From NCBI GenBank assembly GCA_024281095.1, contig JAMXLJ010000041.1, positions 1-47,057 of the forward strand: a DNA stretch of 47,057 bases. The letters run 5' to 3'. The translations under genes were made by a program, and so were the position numbers. The notes under the pieces were generated by a model that was not told where the DNA came from, ran no database searches, and saw nothing but the letters and a program-made list of their open reading frames with translations. This document shows positions 40,591 through 47,057 of this stretch, piece after piece (within the stretch, counting starts at the first letter, position 1; each line of letters begins with the position of its first letter). Source of the stretch: Acidimicrobiia bacterium. GTDB taxonomy: Bacteria; Actinomycetota; Acidimicrobiia; IMCC26256; JAMXLJ01.

Positions 40591-41450
40591 CGGTCGATCC
40601 CGGCGTGCGAGTCGTGCGCAGGCATATTGAGAAGGCGACGCGCATTCCCCCCGAGTATCGCCACCTTGTCGTCATGGGTGAGCGACGACTCGATGATCTG
40701 CGGCAGCAGGTGGCTGATGCGGCGCCCGACGGGATACGAGTACAGGTCGGTGCCGAAGACCACCCGTGACACGCCGAAGCGGCGTGCGAAGTCCTCGATC
40801 ACGTCGAAGTTGTAGCTCAGGCTCGTATCGAACACGATGTTCGGTGCGACGTCGGCAACGTGGAAGCACTGTCTCGACGCCTCGAAGCCGCTGAACGCGT
40901 CCAGCGCGAGGATCGTCAGTTCGGGGAGACGGCGCGCGATCGACGCGAGCTTCCACAACGACTCCTCGGGCGTGTCGTCCATCGCGTGGATGATCGGAAG
41001 CAGGCCGCGCTCCGCCATCCGCTCCAGGTAGCGCAGCACCCACCCGCTGTCCATCGACACGCCCTGGAAGCGGGTGTGGAAGCTGATGGCCGCGAGGCCG
41101 AGCGCGTCGTGCACCCGGTCGATCTCGGCGAACGCGGCCGCGCCATCGCGTGGTTCGACGATGCCGCACGCGACCGGGAAGCGTTCGGGTGTGCGGTCGC
41201 GGTAGGCCGCGATGGCGTCGTTGATGCGCCGCGTGTCCGTGATCCCGTTGGGCCGCAGGTACCCGTGGCCGGGAATGACGAGGGCTTGACGCACACCGCC
41301 CGCGTCCATGATCGAGAGACGTGACGCGAGCTCCAACCGCGCGAAGTCCTCGGAATCCTCGCTCCCGTCGTCGAGCTCGCCGCCGAGCGCATCGAACGCC
41401 CGACCCACGTGATGGTGGACGTCGAACACATCGAAGTCGGGCATCTTCAT
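40587..41450 (-). CDS. Amidohydrolase-2 (PF04909-type) metal-dependent hydrolase
   Basis: A 287-aa TIM-barrel protein, shorter than the other family members here. It starts MKMPDFDVFDVHHHVG with Asp10 and three His (12-14), so the metal pair is present; a barrel His is in IIHAMDDTPEE and the final acid is Asp235 in FGTDLYSYP. ATG 41450 starts close to the family N-terminus; the longer open frame upstream is not conserved-looking. It is coupled to the LLM gene by a 4-nt overlap, giving a hydrolase-redox pair. Confidence 0.88.
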   Translation of the reverse strand: MKMPDFDVFDVHHHVGRAFDALGGELDDGSEDSEDFARLELASRLSIMDAGGVRQALVIPGHGYLRPNGITDTRRINDAIAAYRDRTPERFPVACGIVEPRDGAAAFAEIDRVHDALGLAAISFHTRFQGVSMDSGWVLRYLERMAERGLLPIIHAMDDTPEESLWKLASIARRLPELTILALDAFSGFEASRQCFHVADVAPNIVFDTSLSYNFDVIEDFARRFGVSRVVFGTDLYSYPVGRRISHLLPQIIESSLTHDDKVAILGGNARRLLNMPAHDSHAGIDR

Positions 41451-41476
41451 GTGGAGGCGACCTGCCCGATGCCACA

Positions 41477-41499
41477 GGCGCCGGGGTCGCCCCGGCGCC
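41477..41499. terminator. Perfect 10-bp stem with 3-nt loop in the hydrolase/dehydrogenase gap
   Basis: GGCGCCGGGG (41477-41486) and CCCCGGCGCC (41490-41499) pair perfectly around TCG in the 106-bp gap after the D-2-hydroxyacid dehydrogenase stop. It may end that transcript. No T-run follows. Confidence 0.45.
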
Positions 41500-41556
41500 G
41501 GGCCACGCCGTTGGCGCGAGGAGCGGCGAGCTTGCGAGCGCGACCAGAAGACACGG

Positions 41557-42465
41557 TTAGTAGCCGGCGCCGACGTCGACCGTGCCCTGGAGGGGTTCGC
41601 CCGAACGCCAACGCCGCAAGTTCTCGGCGAAGAGCTCGACAGTACGGCGGGTCGTCTCGGGCGAGCTCCACGACACGTGCGGACTGAGCCGCACGCTCGG
41701 GTGCGTGTAGAGCGGGTGGCCGGTCGGGAGTGGCTCGGGGTCCACGACATCGAGTGATGCCCGCGCGACGCGTCCGTCGTCGAGCGCGGCGACGAGCGCG
41801 TCCTGGTCGACGAGCGGGCCGCGCGCGACGTTGACGAGATGCGCCCCAGGTTTCATCGCCGCGAAGGCGCCCGGGCCGAGCAGGTGCCGCGTGTCCGGTG
41901 TCGACGCCGCGGTGACGACGATGTGATCCGACTGGGCGAGCAGGTCGTCGAGCGACACGAGCTGCACACCGGCCAACGGTGACGGCGCGTCGCGGCGGCG
42001 AACGGCGAGCACCGTCATGTCGAAGGCGAGCGCACGACGGGCCACCTCGACGCCGATCGAACCGAGCCCGATGATGCCCGCCACGCCGCCACGGAGGCCG
42101 CCGAGGGATGCCGCGTTCCAGCGGGGCGGCGGCTCGTGGATCCACACGCCCGGAAGGTCCTTCTCGAAGGCGAGCATCGTCGCGAGCACGAACTCCGCGA
42201 TCGCCGGCGCGCTCGCACCGCGAGAGCAGGTGAGGAAACGCTCACCGAGCTGGTCGAGCGGGAAGCCGTCGACCCCCGCGCCGAGCACGTGCACCCACCG
42301 CGCGCCGTCGAGCATCGGTGCCACGTCGGGACGGTCGTGGAGCAGCATCAGGAGGATCTCGGCTCGCGCCGGCGCCTTGACGAACTCGGCGTCGGGTGCG
42401 ACCTCGTGCAGCATCGGCAGCATGACGTCGTCGAAACCGCCGAAGTGCGTGGCGATCATGCTCAC
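41557..42465 (-). CDS. D-2-hydroxyacid dehydrogenase family protein
   Basis: NAD(P)-dependent dehydrogenase of 302 aa that would interconvert a 2-oxo acid and a D-2-hydroxy acid. The nucleotide motif is GLGSIG (133-138), and the catalytic residues are Arg215 (VARGPLVDQDAL), Glu244 (DPEPLP) and His263 (SPHVSW), all present. The N-terminal substrate domain is short, as in the smaller family members. GTG 42465 overlaps the stop of the upstream amidohydrolase (GTGA); ATG 42459 is an alternative. Context suggests it handles a keto or hydroxy acid from the neighbouring hydrolases. Confidence 0.9.
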   Translation of the reverse strand: MSMIATHFGGFDDVMLPMLHEVAPDAEFVKAPARAEILLMLLHDRPDVAPMLDGARWVHVLGAGVDGFPLDQLGERFLTCSRGASAPAIAEFVLATMLAFEKDLPGVWIHEPPPRWNAASLGGLRGGVAGIIGLGSIGVEVARRALAFDMTVLAVRRRDAPSPLAGVQLVSLDDLLAQSDHIVVTAASTPDTRHLLGPGAFAAMKPGAHLVNVARGPLVDQDALVAALDDGRVARASLDVVDPEPLPTGHPLYTHPSVRLSPHVSWSSPETTRRTVELFAENLRRWRSGEPLQGTVDVGAGY

Positions 42466-43598
42466 GACACGCGCGCCGGGTACGGGAGCGAGTACAGCCG
42501 GGCCGCGTTCGCGCCGAGGAGCGCGGCTTTTCGATCGTCGTCAAGGTCGGCGCGTGCGGCCACGATGCTCACCGTGTCGGGGAACGCGCAGTCCCAGTGG
42601 CAGTAGTCCGACGCGTAACAGATGATGCCGTCGCCGACGGTGTCCGCGACGTACGGGATCATGCGCTCGTCGGGCTCGGCAGTGAGGAAGCAGTTGCCCT
42701 CCCGGAAGTACTCCGACGGCCGGCGGTCGATCGCCGGTGCCTGGTCGGGCACGTGCTCCCAATGTTCGTCGAGGCGTTCGAGCCAGAACGGTGCCCATCC
42801 GACACCGGCCTCCATGAAGCCGACGCGAAGGTCGGGGAAGCGGGCGAGGACGCCGCCCACCGTGAAGCACGAGACCGCGAGCATGGCACCGAACGGATGC
42901 GTGAACGCGTGCACGGTGAGCACGGAGTCGAGCCGGTCGATGACCCACGGCACCTGCCCGGGTGCCTGACCGCCGCCGTGAACGCACACCGCGACGCCAA
43001 GACGTTGCGCGGTGCTCCACACCACGTCGAAGCTCGGATGGTCGAGGTTCTTGTCGAGCACGTGTTGCGCAGTGACGAGACCGACCATGCCGTGGTCGCG
43101 CACGCACCGGTCCAACTCGGCCGCGGCTGCATCCGGGTCGATCATCGGGAGCTTCGCGACGAGCTTCAGACGGTCGGATGCGTGCGCGGCGTACTCCGCG
43201 CGCGCGTCGTTCAATGTGGCGCACAGTGCGGCCGCGAACTCGGCGTCGTGGAGCGCGAACTCCTCACCCGATCCCGGCGGGAACAGCACCGCAACGTCGA
43301 TGCCCTCGAGGTCCATGTCGTCGAGGCGAGCGACCGGGTCGTACATCCCCGGGCGCATCGCCGCGGCCGGCGTCAGCTCCCACTCGTCGTCGGACCACCG
43401 GGTGTCGCGCGGGTTGCGGTCGTTCACCTGCATCCCGCCACCGATCCCACCGCGGCCTCCCGACGCGTACTGCTCCTTGCACTCGCGTACGTACCGCAGC
43501 ATGTGGTCGCGGAAGCGGCCGGGAATGCGCCGCCTCCAGTCGAGGGGCTCGCCGCCGTGGCCGTCGGCGTCGATGACGAAGGATCCGTGTCGTCCCAC
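42462..43598 (-). CDS. Amidohydrolase-2 (PF04909-type) metal-dependent hydrolase
   Basis: A 378-aa TIM-barrel protein. The N-terminal motif is IDADGHGGEP (Asp12, His14, Glu17), a barrel His is in CVHGGGQ, and the final acid is Asp331 in CYASDYCHWD. A Gly-rich insertion (GGRGGIGGG) follows the first helix. It starts at GTG 43598 and is coupled to the dehydrogenase by a 4-nt overlap; the CoA-transferase gene ends 24 bp upstream. ASDYCHWDC is close to the sequence style of actinobacterial aromatic-acid decarboxylase-like proteins, but no substrate can be set. Confidence 0.88.
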   Translation of the reverse strand: MGRHGSFVIDADGHGGEPLDWRRRIPGRFRDHMLRYVRECKEQYASGGRGGIGGGMQVNDRNPRDTRWSDDEWELTPAAAMRPGMYDPVARLDDMDLEGIDVAVLFPPGSGEEFALHDAEFAAALCATLNDARAEYAAHASDRLKLVAKLPMIDPDAAAAELDRCVRDHGMVGLVTAQHVLDKNLDHPSFDVVWSTAQRLGVAVCVHGGGQAPGQVPWVIDRLDSVLTVHAFTHPFGAMLAVSCFTVGGVLARFPDLRVGFMEAGVGWAPFWLERLDEHWEHVPDQAPAIDRRPSEYFREGNCFLTAEPDERMIPYVADTVGDGIICYASDYCHWDCAFPDTVSIVAARADLDDDRKAALLGANAARLYSLPYPARVS

Positions 43599-43622
43599 GG
43601 GCGGATCGTATGTGGCCGGCCG

Positions 43623-44816
43623 CTACACCGCACCCGCGTCGCGGAGCCGGTCCAGCTCGGTCGGGTCGAGGCCGAGCAGCTGCGAGTACACCTCCGCGTT
43701 GTGCGCTCCGAGTGCGGGGCCCGCACTGCGGATCTCACCCGGCGTCGCGCCCAGCCGTGGCGCGGGCGCCACCATCGTCAGCGGCCCGAGCACCTCGTCG
43801 GCCACGGTCACGACGTCGCCGCGGGCGATCACATGTGGATCCGCGACGATGGCGTCGAGATCGTTCACCGGCGCCGCGGGCACACGCGCCTCGAGCAGCG
43901 CCTGCAGGACCTCGTCGCGGCCGTGGGCCCCGATCCACGCGGCCACGAGCGCGTCGAGCTCGTCGGCAACCGGCAGCCGGGCCGCCGAGGTTCCGAACCG
44001 TTCACGCGCTTCGGGTGTGTCCTCGCCGATCACGCGCAGCACCCGTGCCACCTGCGCGTCGGTGGTTCCCGACACGACGAGCCAGTGCCCGTCGGCGCTC
44101 CGGTACACGTTGCGCGGAACGCCGTTCGGCACGCGGCTCCCCGTGCGCGCCGGAGGCGGCGAGCCGGGTGATCGGCTCGCGACGGTGCTGCCGAGAAGCT
44201 GCAGCACCGGCTCGTACATGCTGACGTCGACGAGCTGTCCCTCCCCGCTGCGCGCGCGCTGATGACACGCGACGACCGCGCCGAGCGCGCCCACGATTCC
44301 GGCGAGCGTGTCGCCGAGCGGGATCGACGGCAACATCGGCGGCCCGTCCGCCTCACCGGTCATGTGCGTGAGGCCGCCGAACGCCTCCGCGAGCGTGCCC
44401 GCGCCCGGCCGGGACGCATAGGGCCCCGTGACCCCGTAGCAGCTGACGCTCACGACCACGAGTCCGGGATGCAGCGCGGCGAGCTCCGGGTAGGTGCAGT
44501 GCCGGCGGGCCCGCAGCTCGGGGGTGAAGTTCTCGACGAGCACGTCGAACAGGGGTACGAGCCGGCGGAACAGATCCTGGCCCTCGGGCCGATCGAGGTC
44601 GAGCGTGACGCCGCGCTTGTTGCGGTTCACGAAGGCCGACATGAGTGATCGCCCGTCACGCAGCGCGCCCATCCACCGGATGGGGTCGCCGTCGGGCGGC
44701 TCGGCCTTCACGACGTCGGCGCCGAAGTCCGCCAGGATCGCGGACACGAGCGGCACCGCGAAGAGGTTCGAGAGGTCGAGCACGCGCAGGTCGTCGAGAG
44801 CAGCGATGGCGGGCAA
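43623..44816 (-). CDS. Class III (CaiB/BaiF-type) CoA-transferase
   Basis: A 397-aa family III CoA-transferase that moves CoA between carboxylic acids. The N-terminus (LRVLDLSNLFAVPLVSAILADFGADVVKAEPP) and the NRNKRGVTLDL segment are the family pattern, and the catalytic Asp is Asp169 (PLGDTLAG), the same number as in formyl-CoA transferase. ARVPAAPVNDLDAIVADPHV is the usual late motif. The start is TTG 44816, with no better start nearby. It heads the minus-strand operon and could activate the acid used by the hydrolase, dehydrogenase and LLM enzymes. Confidence 0.92.
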   Translation of the reverse strand: MPAIAALDDLRVLDLSNLFAVPLVSAILADFGADVVKAEPPDGDPIRWMGALRDGRSLMSAFVNRNKRGVTLDLDRPEGQDLFRRLVPLFDVLVENFTPELRARRHCTYPELAALHPGLVVVSVSCYGVTGPYASRPGAGTLAEAFGGLTHMTGEADGPPMLPSIPLGDTLAGIVGALGAVVACHQRARSGEGQLVDVSMYEPVLQLLGSTVASRSPGSPPPARTGSRVPNGVPRNVYRSADGHWLVVSGTTDAQVARVLRVIGEDTPEARERFGTSAARLPVADELDALVAAWIGAHGRDEVLQALLEARVPAAPVNDLDAIVADPHVIARGDVVTVADEVLGPLTMVAPAPRLGATPGEIRSAGPALGAHNAEVYSQLLGLDPTELDRLRDAGAV

Positions 44817-44867
44817 GCTAGCCCGCTCGGTCGCGGCCCGCGAGACGGCTCGCTACCGTGGACGTCG

Positions 44868-45818
44868 ATGACCGCTGACAACGACGCACGCGCAGGCGTG
44901 TCGTTCACGCATCTCGACGAGCCGCTCTTCGACGGAGCGGGCGCGACGAAGCGCGACCTCGTCGACTACCTCGACGGCGTGTGCGACCGCATCCTGCCCG
45001 TGTTGGAGGACCGCCCGCTCTCGGTGATCAGGGTGCACCGGGGTCAGGAGCCCTTCATGCAGAAGAACGTCCCGTCGTACACGCCATCATGGGTGCGTAC
45101 CGTACGGATGTGGGCGGAGACGTCGAAGCGCGACGTGGCGTACGCCCTGTGCAACGACCGACGCACGTTGTTGTGGTTCGCGAACCAGCGCGCTGTCGAG
45201 TACCACCCCGCCCTGGTAACAGTCGACCGACCCGATCGCATCACGCACCTGGTGCTCGACCTCGACCCGGAGGAGGGCGGGTTCGCCATGGCCGTGCGGG
45301 CCGCCCGCTTGGTGCGCGAAGTGCTGTCCGATCTGGGGCTCGAAGGCGCGGTCAAGACCAGTGGCGCGAAGGGTGTGCACGTGTTCGTCCCCGTCGACGA
45401 GGCAGCACCGCCGCACGACTCCGCCGCGGCGACTCGCGCGATCGCCGCCCGCGCCGAGCGCCTCGATCCTTCCATCGCGACGACCGCGTTCATCAAGGAG
45501 GACCGCGGCGGTCGCGTGTTCGTCGACCCCACGCGCGTCGGCGGCGCAACAGTCGTCGCGGCATACAGTCCGCGCGTCCGTCCCGGCGTGCCCGTTTCGT
45601 TCCCGGTGCAGTGGGCCGACCTCGACGACGTCACACCGTCCGACTTCACCATCCACACCGCGCTTCGAGCGCTCGGCGACCGTGACCCGTGGGTCGCGCA
45701 GATGCCGGCTCCGCAACATCTGCCGGCCGAGCTCATCGAGGAGGGACAGGAGATCGCGGTGCCGCGGGTGCAAGCGATGCACGAAGGCAAGCGCCGGGCC
45801 CGTGCCCGCAGGCGGTGA
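44868..45818 (+). CDS. Stand-alone LigD-type primase-polymerase (PolDom)
   Basis: A 316-aa archaeo-eukaryotic-primase-like polymerase, as in the polymerase domain of bacterial NHEJ ligase D. Catalytic metal ligands are Asp131 and Asp133 (LDLDPEE) and Asp220 (VFVDPTR); SGAKGVHV (165-172) is the nucleotide-binding motif. It would fill in or add nucleotides at DNA ends or act as a primase-polymerase. No ligase, nuclease or Ku gene is in view, so its partners must lie elsewhere. TACCGT (44854-44859) is 8 nt before ATG, so a leaderless transcript is possible. The C-terminus is strongly basic. Confidence 0.92.
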   Translation: MTADNDARAGVSFTHLDEPLFDGAGATKRDLVDYLDGVCDRILPVLEDRPLSVIRVHRGQEPFMQKNVPSYTPSWVRTVRMWAETSKRDVAYALCNDRRTLLWFANQRAVEYHPALVTVDRPDRITHLVLDLDPEEGGFAMAVRAARLVREVLSDLGLEGAVKTSGAKGVHVFVPVDEAAPPHDSAAATRAIAARAERLDPSIATTAFIKEDRGGRVFVDPTRVGGATVVAAYSPRVRPGVPVSFPVQWADLDDVTPSDFTIHTALRALGDRDPWVAQMPAPQHLPAELIEEGQEIAVPRVQAMHEGKRRARARRR

Positions 45819-46061
45819 GGCGCTCATGAACGGGCGCTCGCTGTCTCCTCGCGTGTCGAGCTGACGGACGCGGACCACGGCGCCGCACCGTGATCGACGC
45901 CGGACGGGCAGTCCCAACACCAACCGATCACTACGGGTCGGCGCTTCCGGCGACCAAGGGCCAAGGCCGCGGGTGCGCTGTCGAAACTCGCCAGTGCCGA
46001 TGCTTGGAACGCGGTCATCACTCGGCGGGTGACTGTCACACCCCTCGTTCATACTGAGGGT
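45819..46061. other. 243-bp gap between the polymerase and HNH genes
   Basis: I see no convincing reading frame here. The 3' end holds the palindromic region described next and a CATACT -10-like element at 46050-46055. The rest shows nothing I can name. Confidence 0.5.
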
Positions 46062-46065
46062 GTGA
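46036..46065. promoter_or_regulatory. Inverted repeat covering the ribosome binding site and start codon of the HNH gene
   Basis: TCACACCCCTC (46036-46046) pairs with GAGGGTGTGA (46056-46065), ten pairs with one bulged C and a 9-nt loop. The right arm holds the GAGGG site and the GTG start codon (46062-46064). As RNA it could hide the start; as DNA it surrounds the CATACT -10-like element and could be an operator. A second small palindrome, GTGACTGTCAC, overlaps its left edge (46029-46039). Confidence 0.5.
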
Positions 46066-47057
46066 TCGGGTTGCGGGAGGCGCGTGAGTTCGAGACGGCG
46101 GCGAGCGCGATGCTCGCCGCGCTCGAGCCTGACGCCATTCCTTTTACCGATGCGGTGTCGGTGTGGGAAGCGTTCGACGCCGCCGCCCGCAAGGTCAACG
46201 CGATGGCGACGCTCATGGCGCGCCGGGTCGAGGAGTCACGCGCGTGGGCGCGTAGCGGGGATCGCAGCGCCGCGGAGTTCATGGCGAAGCGGTCAGGTAA
46301 TTCGGTGGCGGCAGCGCGTACGCAACTCGACGTATCGCGCAAGGCCGACGAGCTGCCCGCGATCGAGCAGCTGTTGCGCGGTGGGCGCCTCTCCGGTCCG
46401 CAGGCCGCGCTCGTGGTCGAGGGTGCGAGCGTGAACCCCGACGCAACCGACCGGCTGTTGGAACAAGCCGAACAGGGGTCGCTCAAGGACCTGCGCGAGG
46501 AAGTGCTGCGGATCCGGGCCGCCGCGGACCCCGATCCCGACACCACCGAGCGCCGCATCCATTCGCGGCGCGGGTATCGCAGCTGGCGCGACGCCGAAGG
46601 TGCGTGGCACGCGGCCCTGTACGGCACCGCGCTCGCGGGTGCCCGCTTCGAAGCACGATTGAAGCCCCTCATCGACCACGAGTTCGCCAAAGCCCGCGCC
46701 GACGGCCGCCACGAACCCCGCGACGCCTACGCCTTCGACGCGGTCATGGCCCTCGCCGACCAACCCGCCGGCGACGACGCGAAGAAGCCGACCCCCCGGT
46801 TCACGACCATCGTGCGCGTCGAGTTCGACGCCCTGCGTCGCGGCACGCTCGCAGACGGCGACACCTGCGACATCCCCGGCCTCGGCGCCATCTCGGTGAG
46901 CACTGCACGGGAGTTGCTCGGCGAGAGCATCCTCAAACTGGTGATCACCAAAGGGACCGACGTGGTGAACGTCACCCACCTCGGTCGGGGCCCGACGACA
47001 GCCCAGAAGATCGCCCTGTTGTGGTCGTCACCCCTGTGCTCGGTCGCGGGCTGCGGC
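46062..47057 (+). CDS. DUF222-domain HNH-endonuclease-type protein (cut by the window end)
   Basis: Open to the window edge, 332 codons. It has the DUF222 region (EFETAASAMLAALEPDAIPF to about residue 240) and the joining segment IPGLGAISVSTARELLGESI, followed by NVTHLGRGPTTAQKIALLW and SSPLCSVAGCG, where the zinc-type Cys pair that starts the HNH domain appears. The catalytic HNH part lies beyond the window. Such proteins occur in many copies in actinobacterial genomes, often near mobile DNA, and their role is not settled. GTG 46062 is chosen because GAGGG precedes it; GTG 46029 in frame is an alternative. Confidence 0.88.
   Translation, partial: MIGLREAREFETAASAMLAALEPDAIPFTDAVSVWEAFDAAARKVNAMATLMARRVEESRAWARSGDRSAAEFMAKRSGNSVAAARTQLDVSRKADELPAIEQLLRGGRLSGPQAALVVEGASVNPDATDRLLEQAEQGSLKDLREEVLRIRAAADPDPDTTERRIHSRRGYRSWRDAEGAWHAALYGTALAGARFEARLKPLIDHEFAKARADGRHEPRDAYAFDAVMALADQPAGDDAKKPTPRFTTIVRVEFDALRRGTLADGDTCDIPGLGAISVSTARELLGESILKLVITKGTDVVNVTHLGRGPTTAQKIALLWSSPLCSVAGCG

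Noticed and set aside
1-47057. CRISPR array, tRNA, rRNA, insertion sequence or prophage
   Set aside because: I saw no regularly spaced repeats, no cloverleaf-like or rRNA-like stretch, no transposase or integrase motif and no phage structural gene on either strand.

Overview
The window is very GC-rich and gene-dense. GTG and TTG starts are common and adjacent genes often overlap by 4 nt (ATGA, GTGA, TTGA). It carries three LLM-class flavin/F420-type oxidoreductases, a split-barrel flavin/F420-type protein, a LigD-type stand-alone primase-polymerase and a DUF222/HNH protein. Together these point to a soil- or water-type actinobacterium, most likely an uncultured member of the Acidimicrobiia; the class is an inference from gene content. 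I see no rRNA, tRNA, CRISPR array, insertion sequence or prophage, and no gap over 300 bases without a gene.

Layout. (1) 1-1542, minus strand: a possible gene start running off the left edge and an ABC-type substrate-binding lipoprotein. (2) 1667-15068, plus strand: GH38 alpha-mannosidase, a crotonase with one catalytic Glu replaced, a 2,4-dienoyl-CoA-reductase-type SDR, a MarR regulator with two DHA2 drug exporters, then amidohydrolase-2, D-aminoacylase-type deacylase, an unknown 102-aa protein, a split-barrel protein and an LLM oxidoreductase. (3) 15107-20629, minus strand, convergent to (2): amidohydrolase-2, nitroreductase, a second D-aminoacylase-type deacylase, a 34-codon gene relic, cupin, LLM oxidoreductase, cupin. 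(4) 20774-30866, plus strand: Fe(II)/2-oxoglutarate dioxygenase, MarR, SDR, amidohydrolase-2, then a tightly coupled set of PaaK-like ligase, metal-site-degenerate amidohydrolase, His-rich unknown protein, HyuB and HyuA. (5) 30949-32538, minus strand: 1-Cys peroxiredoxin and a sugar-phosphate-isomerase-like protein. (6) 32665-39589: membrane island with a spermidine-synthase-like multi-TM protein, two GT-C-type membrane proteins and an acyltransferase-3. (7) 39646-44816, minus strand: LLM oxidoreductase, amidohydrolase-2, D-2-hydroxyacid dehydrogenase, amidohydrolase-2, class III CoA-transferase. (8) 44868 to the right edge, plus strand: LigD-like primase-polymerase and a DUF222/HNH protein cut by the window end.

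How the genes may work together. Most of the window looks like catabolism of small organic acids, amides or aromatic-like compounds through CoA thioesters: ligase, CoA-transferase, crotonase, SDRs, six amidohydrolase-2 paralogues, two N-acyl-D-amino-acid-deacylase-type hydrolases and redox enzymes, with two MarR regulators and two exporters for local control and efflux. The most interesting unit is 24206-30866. A CoA-ligase-like enzyme is translationally linked to a HyuA/HyuB pair, an unknown His-rich 175-aa protein and an amidohydrolase lacking its usual metal ligands. The arrangement recalls ATP-dependent carboxylases of the acetone/acetophenone type followed by CoA activation, but the substrate cannot be read from sequence.
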